Assembly (NCBI GenBank): GCA_937925635.1
Contig: CALALX010000027.1
Coordinates: 90,301 to 154,300 of the forward strand
Reading direction: 5' to 3'
DNA: 64,000 nt
DNA from: an uncultured Caulobacter sp.
GTDB taxonomy: Bacteria; Pseudomonadota; Alphaproteobacteria; Caulobacterales; Caulobacteraceae
The position numbers and the translations under genes are program-made. Below the pieces are notes generated by a model. That model saw only the letters and a list, made by a program, of their open reading frames with translations, made no database searches and was not told where the DNA came from. This document shows, piece after piece, positions 33,893 to 42,737 of the stretch (position 1 is its first letter; every line of letters begins with the position of its first letter).

Positions 33893-33935
33893 GCAGGCCT
33901 CCGGAACTTCCGCCTCGGTTCCGGAGGCAGCCTGC
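33893..33935. terminator. Strong hairpin between microprotein and leftward ligase genes
   Basis: A 10-bp perfect stem (33898-33907 with 33918-33927) has a 10-nt loop and is extended by outer GCAGG/CCTGC pairing. It lies between converging genes and would end both transcripts. Confidence 0.75.
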
Positions 33936-33939
33936 GTTC

Positions 33940-35541
33940 TCAGTTCACGCGCCGCTCGCGGCCTGCCCAATAAGGCTCCCGCAGCTCCCGACGTAGAATC
34001 TTGCCAGACGCGTTGCGCGGCAGCGCATCGATGAAATCCACGCTCTTGGGCGCCTTGAACGCCGCGATGCGCGAACGGGCGAAGGCGATGATCTCGTCCG
34101 GCGTCGCCGACAGGCCCGGTTTGAGCGCGACCACGGCCTTGACGGCCTCACCCCATTTCTCGTCGGGGACCCCGATCACCGCCACCTCCGCCACCGCGGG
34201 ATGCCCGTACACGGCGCTCTCGACCTCGGCCGGATAGATGTTCTCGGCGCCGGAGATGATCATGTCCTTCACCCGGTCGTGGATGAAGAGATAGCCGTCC
34301 TCGTCGAGATAGCCGGCGTCGCCGGTGCGCAGCCAGCCGTCCTCGCCGACCGTCGCTCGCGTGGCGTCCTCCAGGTTCCAGTAGCCGGCCATGTTGGCGA
34401 CCGACCGCGTGGCGACCTCGCCGACGGTATTGGGCGGCAGGGTCCGGCCCTGCTCGTCGATGATCTTCAACTCCACGCCCGGCATTGGCAGGCCCGCGGC
34501 CCGCATGCGCGGGTTGCCGGCCGGGTCGTGGTCCTCGGGCGGCAGATAGACGATGGTGCCGCAGGTCTCGGTCATGCCGTACTGCTGGCAGAAGCCGCAG
34601 CCGAACACCTCCATGCATTCGCGCAGCAGATCCAGCGGGATCGGGCTGGCGCCATAGAGGATGTACTTCAGGCGGCTGTAGTCGACCGCCCGGGCGCGGG
34701 GCTGGCGCACGACGATCTGCATCGCCGCCGGCACCATGAACATCTTGGAGATGCGGTCCTGTTCGATGAAGTCGAGCACCTTGAACGGATCGAACTCGCG
34801 GGCCACCACGCCCTTGGCGCCGTTGTAGAGTCCGACGATGCCCCAGCCGGTGCCGCCGATGTGCGAAACCGGCATGGCCACCAGGCTCACGTCGTCGGGC
34901 CCCCACTCGTTCCAGGCCATCTTCGCCTCCGCCGCCGCGCGGCGGCCGCTGAGGATGTTGGCGTGGGTCAGCATGGCGCCCTTGGGCTTGCCGGTGGTGC
35001 CGGACGTGTAGAGCTGCACCGCCACGTCCCGTCCGGTGATGGCGATGCCGGGATCCGTATCTGGAGCCGCGTCGCGCCAGGACTCATAGAGAGGCTGAGC
35101 GCCCGCTCCGGCCGCCTCCATCGCGACGACCATGGGGCGTTGGGACAAATGTTCCGCCACCGCCTCGCTCAGGCCGATCACCTCAGGACCGACGAAGACG
35201 ATGGGCGCCTTCGAGTCCTCGACGATGTAGGCCACTTCCGGCGGCGCCAGTCGCCAGCCGATCGGGGTCATGACCACCCCGACCTTGGCCGCGCCGATCA
35301 AGAGCTCGAAGTAGTGGTCGCTGTTCTTGCCGACATAGGCGATCCGCTGACCCGGCTTGAGTCCCTCGGCGACCAGGGCGTTGGCCACCCGGTTCGTCAG
35401 GCGGTCGAACTGCGCGAAGGTCGTCTCCCGCCCCTCGAAGGTCAGGGCGACCGCGTCCGGACGGGTGCGGGCATGGTGGCGAGCGATGTCGCCCAGGGTC
35501 GGCATCTGGTCGAAGTCGACCGCCGCTTCATTCGAGGCCAT
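33940..35541 (-). CDS. AMP-dependent long-chain acyl-CoA ligase
   Basis: A 533-residue adenylate-forming ligase. Motifs in order are QLYTSGTTGKPKGAMLTH, QYGMTETCGTIVYLP, GWLRTGDAGYLDEDGYLFIHDR, IISGAENIYPAEVES and PRNASGKILRREL with the catalytic Lys. The usual acyl-CoA product would pass to the acyl-CoA dehydrogenase encoded 14 nt upstream in the same transcript. It is the third such ligase in the window. Substrate not determined. Confidence 0.93.
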   Translation of the reverse strand: MASNEAAVDFDQMPTLGDIARHHARTRPDAVALTFEGRETTFAQFDRLTNRVANALVAEGLKPGQRIAYVGKNSDHYFELLIGAAKVGVVMTPIGWRLAPPEVAYIVEDSKAPIVFVGPEVIGLSEAVAEHLSQRPMVVAMEAAGAGAQPLYESWRDAAPDTDPGIAITGRDVAVQLYTSGTTGKPKGAMLTHANILSGRRAAAEAKMAWNEWGPDDVSLVAMPVSHIGGTGWGIVGLYNGAKGVVAREFDPFKVLDFIEQDRISKMFMVPAAMQIVVRQPRARAVDYSRLKYILYGASPIPLDLLRECMEVFGCGFCQQYGMTETCGTIVYLPPEDHDPAGNPRMRAAGLPMPGVELKIIDEQGRTLPPNTVGEVATRSVANMAGYWNLEDATRATVGEDGWLRTGDAGYLDEDGYLFIHDRVKDMIISGAENIYPAEVESAVYGHPAVAEVAVIGVPDEKWGEAVKAVVALKPGLSATPDEIIAFARSRIAAFKAPKSVDFIDALPRNASGKILRRELREPYWAGRERRVN

Positions 35542-35555
35542 CGTGGTATCCGCCT

Positions 35556-36758
35556 TCAGAGTCCCAGAACCAGGCGGGCCATGATGTCCCGCTGGATCTC
35601 GTTCGAGCCGCCGTAGATCGAGGCGGCGCGGTTATTCAGATAGCGCGGCATGGCGACCAGGCTGTGTTCTGGCCCGATCGGCGCCGCGTTGCTGCCGGGC
35701 TCCCGCGCCCTGGGCTGGTGAACCGTGGCGTAGTAGGCGGCCGTATCGATCGCCAGGCCGTCGATGCGCTGGGTCATCTCGGTCGCCTGGGTCTTGAGCA
35801 TCGACGAGGCCGGGCCGGGGTTCTTGCCGGCCGACAGCTCGGTCATCACCCGGTGCTCGGTCATTTCGATGGCCTCGAGCGCGATCTCCAGCTCGGCGAG
35901 CCGGGACCGGAACAGCGAGTCATTCAGCAGCGGCTCGCCCAGGTCGCCGCCCTCGGCCGCCGCCATCGCCTTCACCCGGTCCAGCGAGACCTTCAGGCCG
36001 GGCGCCGAGCTGCCGCCCCGCTCGAATTCGAGCAGGTACTTGGCCACCGTCCAGCCGTCATTCTCCTCGCCCAGCCGACCGGAGACCGGCACGCGGACGT
36101 TGTCGAAGAAGACCTGATTGACCTCATGCTCCCCGGCCAGGGTGATGATCGGCTTCACCTCGATGCCGGGCGTGTCCATCTCCAGCAGCAGGAAGGTGAT
36201 GCCCTTCTGCGGCTTGCCCTCGAAATTGGTCCGCACCAGGCAGAACATGCGGTTGGCGAAGTGGGCGTGGGTGGTCCAGATCTTCGAGCCGTTGAGGACA
36301 TAGTGGTCGCCGTCCCGCTCCGCCCTCATCTGCAGGCTGGCCAGATCGGAGCCCGAGCCGGGCTCGCTGTAGCCCTGGCACCAGTAGTCCTCGCCCGACA
36401 GGATGCGCGGCAGATAGAAGGCCTTCTGCTCCGGCGTGCCGTAGCGCTGAATGCAGGGCCCGACCATGCGCAGGCCCATCGGCGACAGGCCCGGCGCGCC
36501 GGCGCGGGCGCACTCGGCCGAGAAGATGTAGCGCTGCATCTCGTCCCAGCCGCAGCCGCCGTATTCCACCGGCCAGCTCGGCGCCACCCAGCCCTTGGCG
36601 TGCAGGATCTTCTGCCAGGGAATGGAATACTGCTTCTCGACGAAGACGCTGGTCATCATCCGGCCCGCCACCCGAAGGTCGGGCGGAAGGTTGTCGGCGA
36701 GGAATGCGCGCACCTCGTCCCGGAAGGCCAGGTCGCGAGCGCTGAGTTCGAGATTCAT
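35556..36758 (-). CDS. Acyl-CoA dehydrogenase family protein
   Basis: A 400-residue ACAD from the ATG at 36758, which has GAGG 6 nt upstream. Motifs are WVAPSWPVEYGGCGWDEMQ, GYSEPGSGSDLASLQMRAE, WTTHAHFANRMFCLVRT and the C-terminal SIYGGSNEIQRDIMARLVLGL. The middle and C-terminal parts are close to the protein encoded at 20406, so the two are probably paralogues for different acyl chains. It is followed by a ligase gene and diverges from the MpaB-like gene. Confidence 0.93.
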   Translation of the reverse strand: MNLELSARDLAFRDEVRAFLADNLPPDLRVAGRMMTSVFVEKQYSIPWQKILHAKGWVAPSWPVEYGGCGWDEMQRYIFSAECARAGAPGLSPMGLRMVGPCIQRYGTPEQKAFYLPRILSGEDYWCQGYSEPGSGSDLASLQMRAERDGDHYVLNGSKIWTTHAHFANRMFCLVRTNFEGKPQKGITFLLLEMDTPGIEVKPIITLAGEHEVNQVFFDNVRVPVSGRLGEENDGWTVAKYLLEFERGGSSAPGLKVSLDRVKAMAAAEGGDLGEPLLNDSLFRSRLAELEIALEAIEMTEHRVMTELSAGKNPGPASSMLKTQATEMTQRIDGLAIDTAAYYATVHQPRAREPGSNAAPIGPEHSLVAMPRYLNNRAASIYGGSNEIQRDIMARLVLGL

Positions 36759-36871
36759 CGGGGCCTCATCAGGCAGGTCAGCGAGTCTGGGCGCAATCAA
36801 CACGACTGCCGCGAGGTCAGGCTACCGCCTTCTTGGCGACAGGCCGACCGGCCCGTGCCACCCTTGCCGGC

Positions 36872-37786
36872 ATGGGTTCCCGAGGCCTTCCAATCCCCCG
36901 TTTCGCCGTCGCCTGGCTTGACGCCCTGGCGCATGAGCTGAGCACGCCGACCGACCTTCCCGCCGTCGACTTCGCCTCGCCCCCGGGCGAGCCCGCGCTG
37001 GCGGCTCCGGACAGCGTGTCGTGGCGCGTGTTCCGCAATCCGGTGTCACTGTTCGTCGGCGGCGTGACGGCGGTCCTTCTGGAGCTGGCCGAGCCGCGCG
37101 TTCGGACGGGCGTGTGGGACCACACCAGCTTCCGTGTCGATCCCTTGCGCCGTCTGCAGCGGACCGGCCTCGCGGCCATGGTCACGGTGTATGGCGCGCG
37201 GAGCAAGGCCGAGGCCATGATCGGCGGCGTCCGGCGGATGCACGGCACTGTGGCCGGGATCACGCCCGCGGGCGCCCCCTACCGCGCCGACGATCCCGAA
37301 CTTCTCGATTGGGTGCAGGCGACGGCGTCCTTCGGGTTCCTGGAGGCCTACAGCCGCTGGGTGCGACCGCTGACCGACGCCGAGAAGGACCGCTTCTACG
37401 GGGAGGGCGTCGCTGCCGCCCGCCTCTACGGCGCGACGGGCGCGCCGACCTCGCTCGCCGAGCAGGAACAGCTCTTCAAGGCGATGGCTCCGGCGCTGGA
37501 GCCGTCGGCCATCCTCGGCGAGTTCCTCGAGATCATGGGCCGCGCGGCGATCCTGCCGGGCCCGCTACGGTTGCTGCAGCGGCCGTTCGTCAGGGCGGCG
37601 GCGGATACCCTGCCGACCTGGGCCATCGCGAGGCTGCGGCTGGAAACGCGCCGCCCACGGCCTTGGGAGGCGGCGTTGGTCCGGACGGCGGCCCGGGCCG
37701 CCGACCGCCTGATCCTGCCCTCCAGTCCGCCTGTCCAGGCCTGCCGGCGGATGGGCCTGCCGGATGACTGGCTGGCGCCGGATTGA
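36872..37786 (+). CDS. MpaB-like (DUF2236) oxygenase family protein
   Basis: A 304-residue protein of the DUF2236/MpaB family, which includes the rubber-cleaving heme oxygenase Lcp and fungal MpaB. The family features seen are VFRNPVSLFVGG near residue 50, ELAEPRVRTGVWDHTSF, DPLRRLQRT and RRMHGTVAG, with the conserved Arg/His that shape the heme pocket in Lcp. The start at 36872 is the first ATG; an upstream TTG is possible. The substrate is unknown. It lies divergent from an acyl-CoA dehydrogenase and 70 nt before a glyoxalase-fold gene. Confidence 0.82.
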   Translation: MGSRGLPIPRFAVAWLDALAHELSTPTDLPAVDFASPPGEPALAAPDSVSWRVFRNPVSLFVGGVTAVLLELAEPRVRTGVWDHTSFRVDPLRRLQRTGLAAMVTVYGARSKAEAMIGGVRRMHGTVAGITPAGAPYRADDPELLDWVQATASFGFLEAYSRWVRPLTDAEKDRFYGEGVAAARLYGATGAPTSLAEQEQLFKAMAPALEPSAILGEFLEIMGRAAILPGPLRLLQRPFVRAAADTLPTWAIARLRLETRRPRPWEAALVRTAARAADRLILPSSPPVQACRRMGLPDDWLAPD

Positions 37787-37856
37787 TCCAGGTTGTTTGA
37801 CGGGCCGCCGTATCGGACTACCGTCGCCGGTGGACGTCTCGATCGGGGAGAACGCG

Positions 37857-38381
37857 ATGCGCACCAGGGGGATCAATCACCTCGCCCTCGTTTGCCGCGA
37901 CATGCGCGAGACGGTGAAGTTCTACACCGAAGTGCTCGAGATGCCGTTGATCAAGACGATCGACCTGCCGGGCGGCGGCCAGCACTTCTTCTTCGACTGC
38001 GGCGGCGGCAATGCCCTGGCGTTCTTCTGGTGGGAGAACGCCCCGCCCGCCGCGCCCGGCATCGCCTCCGTGAAGGCGTTTCCGAAGTCACCGATGTCGG
38101 CCGTCGGCTCGATGAACCACGTGGCCTTCGATGTCGATCCCGACGAGATTGAAGCCTGTATCGAGCGCCTGCAGGCCCATGGCGTTCCGCATATGCCGGT
38201 GGTGGTGAACCACGATGACAGCCCTCAGGGCGTTTCGCCCGAGATGAACGACGGCGTCTTCGTGCGCTCGGTCTACTTCACCGATCCCAACGGCATCATG
38301 ATGGAGTTCGCGGCCTGGACGCGTCCGATGGGGCCGGACGACGTGCGCCACGAGCCCAAGGGTGCGACGGTGGACGCCTAG
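37857..38381 (+). CDS. VOC (glyoxalase/extradiol dioxygenase fold) protein
   Basis: A 174-residue VOC-superfamily protein with two beta-alpha-beta-beta-beta modules. The candidate metal residues are His in GINHLALVCRDM, His in MNHVAFDV and Glu in IMMEFAAWT. GGGGAG precedes the ATG. The gene ends TAG, where the TAG is the first triplet of the inverted repeat copy at 38379-38491. Reaction unknown; ring cleavage, isomerisation and glyoxalase chemistry all use this fold. Confidence 0.85.
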   Translation: MRTRGINHLALVCRDMRETVKFYTEVLEMPLIKTIDLPGGGQHFFFDCGGGNALAFFWWENAPPAAPGIASVKAFPKSPMSAVGSMNHVAFDVDPDEIEACIERLQAHGVPHMPVVVNHDDSPQGVSPEMNDGVFVRSVYFTDPNGIMMEFAAWTRPMGPDDVRHEPKGATVDA

Positions 38382-38491
38382 AGCCTGATGGGTTCAGATG
38401 GAACAATCTGAACCCTGAATCAGGCTCTACACCTTTGATTCTAGAGCACGATTCAGCCATCAGACGATTCCGTCTGATGCCATCGCGCTCT
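38379..38491 (-). repeat. Double-hairpin dispersed repeat, copy 2 (inverted)
   Basis: This is the reverse complement of the copies at 16503 and 49792 and nearly identical to the latter. The first hairpin (38379-38430) pairs TAGAGCCTGAT with ATCAGGCTCTA around an inner GTTCAGAT/ATCTGAAC stem. The second (about 38440-38491) has the ATCAGACG/CGTCTGAT stem. At its left edge TAG is the stop of the VOC gene. At its right side the last nine codons and the TGA stop of the TauD gene lie inside it. Confidence 0.92.
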
Positions 38492-39320
38492 CGGCGGCGT
38501 CGACGGTCACGCGGCGCATGTGTCGGCGCTGGCCGGGATAGTCGTTCAGCGCGAAATGCCAGACAGACCGATTGTCCCAGAAGGCGACCGAGCCCGGCTC
38601 CCAGCGGAAGCGGCAGGTGAAGGCCTCGAAGCGGCTGTGCTCGAACAGGTAGTCCAGCAGGGCCTTCGACTCGCGGCGGCTCCAGCCCTCGATGCGCATC
38701 GTGAAGGCCGGATTGACGTAGAGCGCCTTGCGGCCCGACTCCGGATGCACCTTGACCATCGGGTGGACGTACTCGCCGACCACGCCCTCGGCTTCGGCGA
38801 TCTGCATCGAGCCCCGCTTCTGCGCCGACGCGCCGGTCGGAGCGTACTCGCGGCCGGCCGAATGAACCGCGTTCAGGCCCTCAAGGGTCGCGCGCAGGCC
38901 GGGCGACAGCGCCTCGAAGGCGGCGACCTGGCTGGCGAACAGGGTGTCGCCGCCGTAGTCCGGGGTCTCGACCGCATACAGGATCGATCCGATGCTCGGG
39001 CGTTCCAGGAAGCTCATGTCCGAATGCCAGCCGCCGCCGAAGTTGATGCGGTCGGAGGGCTCCTTGATGATCTCCATCACCTCGGGATGGTCGGCCATGC
39101 CCTTGACGTAGGGATGGATGTTGAGCGGCCCGAAGCGCCGACCGAAGGCCAACTGCTGCTCGGGCGTCACGGCCTGGTCGCGGAAGAAGATCACCTGGTG
39201 CTCGACCAGGGCCTGGCGGATGGCGGCGATGGTCTCGTCCGACTGCGGCCTCGAAAGGTCGACGCCGCCGATCTCGGCGCCGAGCGCGCCGGCGACGCGT
39301 TTGACTTCGATCCCGGCCAT
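38460..39320 (-). CDS. TauD/TfdA-family Fe(II)/2-oxoglutarate dioxygenase
   Basis: A 286-residue dioxygenase. Iron ligands are H99 and D101 in GGGWHSDMSF and H255 in NRSVWHFALND, with Arg in QRRHMRRVT for 2-oxoglutarate. The family includes TauD (taurine), TfdA and the alkylsulfatase AtsK; substrate is open. The ATG overlaps the stop of the formylglycine enzyme gene (TGATG). It is the last gene of a six-gene operon. The final residues (about 278-286, ending SDGIV) are encoded by the dispersed repeat, so the native C-terminus has been replaced. Confidence 0.9.
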   Translation of the reverse strand: MAGIEVKRVAGALGAEIGGVDLSRPQSDETIAAIRQALVEHQVIFFRDQAVTPEQQLAFGRRFGPLNIHPYVKGMADHPEVMEIIKEPSDRINFGGGWHSDMSFLERPSIGSILYAVETPDYGGDTLFASQVAAFEALSPGLRATLEGLNAVHSAGREYAPTGASAQKRGSMQIAEAEGVVGEYVHPMVKVHPESGRKALYVNPAFTMRIEGWSRRESKALLDYLFEHSRFEAFTCRFRWEPGSVAFWDNRSVWHFALNDYPGQRRHMRRVTVDAAESAMASDGIV

Positions 39321-40321
39321 CAGATCCTCCCGCCGTCCAGCTTCGCCGCAGGTTGCGACGCGGAGCGGCCGGGCGCAACGACGCCGCGCTTCACCGTCCG
39401 GAAGCCGACGTGCGACGAACCGCTGTCCGGCGGTCCCGGCTGGCGCGCCGCCGGTCGGTAGCGGTAGCAGAAGTTGTCGGCGCACAGGAACGAGCCGCCC
39501 TTGATCAGATGCGCGCGCATCGGGTCGCCTGGAGGACGGCCGTCCTGGAACCAGCCGCTGGTCCATTCCCAGACGTTGCCGGTCATGTCCGACAGGCCGT
39601 AGGCGCTGGGCGGATAGCAGCCGACCGGGGCGGTGCGCTGCTCATAGCCGTCGTCGGCGGTGTCGACCGCCGGGAAGACGCCCTGCCAGGTGTTGGCGCG
39701 CGGCGCCTTCGGGTTCGGCCGCTCGTCGCCCCATTCGTATCGCTTGCCGTCCAGCCCCGCGCGAGCCGCAAATTCCCACTCGGCCTCGGTCGGCAGGTCG
39801 CGGCCTCGCCAGCGCGCATAGGCCAGGGCGTCGGCGTAGGCGACCTGAACGACCGGATGCCGCTCGCGACCCTTCAGATCGCTGCCGGGACCTTCCGGAT
39901 GTTTCCAGCTCGCCCCCTCGATCACCCGCCACCAGCCCGAGGGATCGCCTGATCCGAGCGCCCTGGCGCCGACGAACACCAGCGAAGAGGGTTTCAACCG
40001 ATCGGCCGGGACACCCGGATAGAGCGCCGGATCCGGCTTGCGTTCCGCCATGGTGACGTAGCCGGTGGTCTTCACGAACTCGGCGAACTGGGCGTTGGTC
40101 ACCTCGGTGCGGTCGATCGAGAACGGACCGACCGTCACGACCCGGGGCGGCCCTTCGTCCTCGTGCATGCCGGCCGCACCCAGGGTGAAGGTCCCGCCGG
40201 TCAGCGGAACCTCGCCGATCGGCTGTCCGGGACAGACCCGAGTCGGCTCCGCCAAGGCAGGCGCCGGCGCCCGGCCGCAGGCGGCGAGCAGCAGGGCGCA
40301 GGCGAGGGCCGCGTACCTCAC
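39320..40321 (-). CDS. Formylglycine-generating enzyme family lipoprotein (SUMF1-like)
   Basis: A 333-residue protein with a lipobox (LLLAAC15) and the FGE-sulfatase fold: GGTFTLGA, DRTEVTNAQFAEFVKTTGY, LPTEAEWEFAARAG and GLSDMTGNVWEW. The active-site pair C280/C285 in GGSFLCADNFCYRYR has the spacing of true formylglycine-generating enzymes. It would convert the Cys of the CxPSR sulfatase motif to formylglycine. A sulfatase with exactly that motif is encoded at 43856. The start overlaps the TetR stop (ATGA). Confidence 0.9.
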   Translation of the reverse strand: MRYAALACALLLAACGRAPAPALAEPTRVCPGQPIGEVPLTGGTFTLGAAGMHEDEGPPRVVTVGPFSIDRTEVTNAQFAEFVKTTGYVTMAERKPDPALYPGVPADRLKPSSLVFVGARALGSGDPSGWWRVIEGASWKHPEGPGSDLKGRERHPVVQVAYADALAYARWRGRDLPTEAEWEFAARAGLDGKRYEWGDERPNPKAPRANTWQGVFPAVDTADDGYEQRTAPVGCYPPSAYGLSDMTGNVWEWTSGWFQDGRPPGDPMRAHLIKGGSFLCADNFCYRYRPAARQPGPPDSGSSHVGFRTVKRGVVAPGRSASQPAAKLDGGRI

Positions 40322-40929
40322 GACCGTGCATCGCCCAGCAGCGCGTGGGCCATCCAGGCCATGATCTCGCGGGCCTCAGCCGGCGAGGCGCCCTGATCCT
40401 TGCGCAGGCGTCGCCAGGCCTCGAAGCTGACCGCCAGCTCCAACGCCGCGAACCGCGCGCGGTCGGCGGCGACCTCCGGCGGCAGGAGCGCGACAAGCGC
40501 GTCGTGCTGCTGGCCCACGAGCCGGCCCCGGCCTTCCTGCAGCGCCGGCGAGCGGTGGCGTTGGGCGTCGGCCGCGATCTGCAGCGGCAGGATCATCTCG
40601 AACAGTCGGGCCCGGCGATCGATCTCGGCGTCGAGGTCGCGCAGCACGTCGCCCGTCCGCGCGGGGCCCTCCATCAGCGGGCCCGCCGCGTCGGTGATCA
40701 TCGCCTGCATGGCCCGGTAGACGCCGTCCATGTCCTCGAACAGGCGGAACACGGTGCGAAGACCGACTCCCGCCCGCTCGGCGATCAACTCGGCCGGTGG
40801 AAGGCCCAGCCCCCCTTGCTCACGGACGATGTCGATCATCGCCTGCACGATCTTGGTCCGGCTCGCCTCGGACCGGAGCCGGCGGCCGTCCGTCATGGGT
40901 CTGGCCCCGATGTCCGTCGAATCGCTCAC
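40318..40929 (-). CDS. TetR-family transcriptional regulator inside the operon
   Basis: A 203-residue TetR protein. The HTH is LIAERAGVGLRTVFRLFED (about residues 47-65). The C-terminal helical domain is of a common TetR_C type. It is the fourth gene of the operon that starts with the haloalkane dehalogenase and ends with TauD. It therefore probably represses its own operon, and perhaps the divergent MBL/sulfatase pair through the palindrome at 42738-42759. Confidence 0.88.
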   Translation of the reverse strand: MSDSTDIGARPMTDGRRLRSEASRTKIVQAMIDIVREQGGLGLPPAELIAERAGVGLRTVFRLFEDMDGVYRAMQAMITDAAGPLMEGPARTGDVLRDLDAEIDRRARLFEMILPLQIAADAQRHRSPALQEGRGRLVGQQHDALVALLPPEVAADRARFAALELAVSFEAWRRLRKDQGASPAEAREIMAWMAHALLGDARS

Positions 40930-40932
40930 GGT

Positions 40933-41343
40933 TCAATGGGGCGCCCGACGCAGCCGACGCGCAAGCTCCCAGATGAGGATCAGGGACAGCAGGGCGGTCA
41001 GGATCATGATGAATCGCTCGCCCGGAACCTCGATCGGCGGCGGCTTCCAAAGCTGGGTCACCGCCGTGAACAGCAGGCCGCGCAGGACTTCGACCGCCAG
41101 CAGCGGAACCGCGAACGCCCGCCAGCGCAGGGCGACGGCCAGGTCGATGAGGCCGGCGGCGATCTGTCCCGTCCCAAGGCCCGCGAACAGGAAGAGGATC
41201 GTCTCCCGGCTCTGCGCCAGGTCCAGGCCGGCGATGACCCCCGCCCCGCCGTCCGGAAGGAAGGTGTGGATGCTCCCGCGCCCCAGATTGATCAGCCCCA
41301 GCAGGGCCAGCGCGATCAGCGTCGGGCGCGAGGGCGTCGTCAC
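40933..41343 (-). CDS. Four-helix membrane protein
   Basis: A 136-residue integral membrane protein with four predicted helices (about residues 5-23, 43-61, 64-83 and 109-130). It starts with GTG overlapping the DUF1330 stop (GTGA). The N-terminal LIALALLGLINLGRGSIHTF and the short loops resemble small DUF-type membrane proteins. No family could be named. It lies between the DUF1330 and TetR genes in the dehalogenase operon. Confidence 0.7.
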   Translation of the reverse strand: MTTPSRPTLIALALLGLINLGRGSIHTFLPDGGAGVIAGLDLAQSRETILFLFAGLGTGQIAAGLIDLAVALRWRAFAVPLLAVEVLRGLLFTAVTQLWKPPPIEVPGERFIMILTALLSLILIWELARRLRRAPH

Positions 41344-41750
41344 GCGAGGCTCGTGCACTGGATCAGCAGCTGGCCGGCCAGCCCCGCCTTGCGGTGTATG
41401 CCGATCGCCTGGACTTCCGGTGAGGTGGCGATGGCCACGAAGGCCTCGCGGCTCGGGTACTCCATAATCGCCGCGACGTCCCAGAGCTCCTCGACCTCGC
41501 CGATCACCAGCGCATCGACGGTGGCGTTGAACCACATGCGGCCGCCCTTGCCCTCGACCAGCGGCTTCATCGCCGCGCCGTAGAGCATGTAGGCCTCGCG
41601 ACCGGAAATGTCGGGATGGCCCGGCTCGTCGTACTGGGCGCGATCGCGGAATTTGAGCAGGTTCAGCATCACGATCGGCTGGTCGCCGCCCAGGCCCAGC
41701 AGATGCTGCAGCTGGGCGCCCTGCGGCAGCACGGCGTTCTCGACCTTCAT
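41340..41750 (-). CDS. DUF1330 domain protein
   Basis: A 136-residue ferredoxin-fold dimeric alpha/beta-barrel protein of the DUF1330 family. The core reads [12 protein letters not shown], then [24 protein letters not shown], with [27 protein letters not shown] as the second half. Proteins of this family are often next to degradative genes; the function is not known. GGAGACGTCCA precedes the ATG, which overlaps the dehalogenase stop (ATGA). Confidence 0.85.
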   Translation of the reverse strand: MKVENAVLPQGAQLQHLLGLGGDQPIVMLNLLKFRDRAQYDEPGHPDISGREAYMLYGAAMKPLVEGKGGRMWFNATVDALVIGEVEELWDVAAIMEYPSREAFVAIATSPEVQAIGIHRKAGLAGQLLIQCTSLA

Positions 41751-42664
41751 TGGACGTCTCCCTGGAGCTTTCCGTCGATGAGGTCCTGGATGACCTCGGC
41801 GATCTTCTCGGGCTGGTCTTCCTGCAGGAAGTGGCCGCCCCCTTCGATGATCAGATGGCGCATGGTCCTCGCGCCGGGCACGCGAGCCTGAAAAGGCGCG
41901 TCGCCGCCCTTGCTGACGGGGTCGCCGTCGCTGAAGGCGGTCAGCAACGGCTTGTCGAAGCGCTCCAGCACCGCCCAGGCCGCCTTGTTCTCGGCGACGG
42001 AGGCGTGCTCGGGCGTCACCGGGACCAGTGTCGGGAAGATGCGCGCGCCGGCCTTGTAGGACTCGTCGGGGTAGGGCGCGTCGTAGGCGGCGATCTCGTC
42101 GGGCGACAGCTCCCGCAGCGAGCCCATGTTGACGATCATGCCGGCCGGGAAAACCGGGATCGACTGGCTCATCTCCAGCCACGTCTTGAAGCCGTCGGTC
42201 ATGCCCGATCCGGTCGGCATGCCGGTGTTGGCGACCACGACACGCGCGAACCGATCCGGAAAGGCCGCCACCAGTCTCAGGCCGATCAGCCCGCCCCAGT
42301 CCTGGCAGAACAGGGTGATGTCCTTCAGGTCCAGCGCCAGCAGCCAGGCGCTCATCCAGGCGACGTGCCGCTCGTACGTGTAGTCGGCCTTGTCGGCCGG
42401 CTTGTCCGACCGGCCGAAGCCGACGAGATCCGGCGCCAGAACACGGTTCCGGCCGGCCAGGCGGGGAATGATCTTCCGGTAGAGGAACGACCAGGACGGT
42501 TCGCCGTGCATCAGCAGCACCGGCGAAGCGTCCCGAGAGCCTTCGTCGACATAGCCGATGCGTAGTTCGCCGCCGTCGCCGGAGGGGACGTTCAGATAGT
42601 GCGCCGCGAACGGAAAGTCCGGCAGGGCCGCGAAACGTTCGTCAGGGGTGCGAAGAATGTCCAA
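41747..42664 (-). CDS. Haloalkane dehalogenase-like alpha/beta hydrolase
   Basis: A 305-residue hydrolase close to haloalkane dehalogenase subfamily I (DhlA-like). The nucleophile is D122 in [13 protein letters not shown], next to W123 which would hold the halide. [14 protein letters not shown] forms the oxyanion region, and the catalytic His is in [13 protein letters not shown]. It uses a TTG start with GGGAG upstream; this is the only start that fits the family length. It would hydrolyse a carbon-halogen bond to alcohol, halide and proton. It is the first gene of the operon, divergent from the MBL/sulfatase pair. Confidence 0.88.
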   Translation of the reverse strand: MDILRTPDERFAALPDFPFAAHYLNVPSGDGGELRIGYVDEGSRDASPVLLMHGEPSWSFLYRKIIPRLAGRNRVLAPDLVGFGRSDKPADKADYTYERHVAWMSAWLLALDLKDITLFCQDWGGLIGLRLVAAFPDRFARVVVANTGMPTGSGMTDGFKTWLEMSQSIPVFPAGMIVNMGSLRELSPDEIAAYDAPYPDESYKAGARIFPTLVPVTPEHASVAENKAAWAVLERFDKPLLTAFSDGDPVSKGGDAPFQARVPGARTMRHLIIEGGGHFLQEDQPEKIAEVIQDLIDGKLQGDVQ

Positions 42665-42737
42665 GGCAGGTCTCCCGGCGTGCGGCGAAGCGGGCTTGAC
42701 GACCCACGGTGATAATGACACAAATAATGCCAATATA

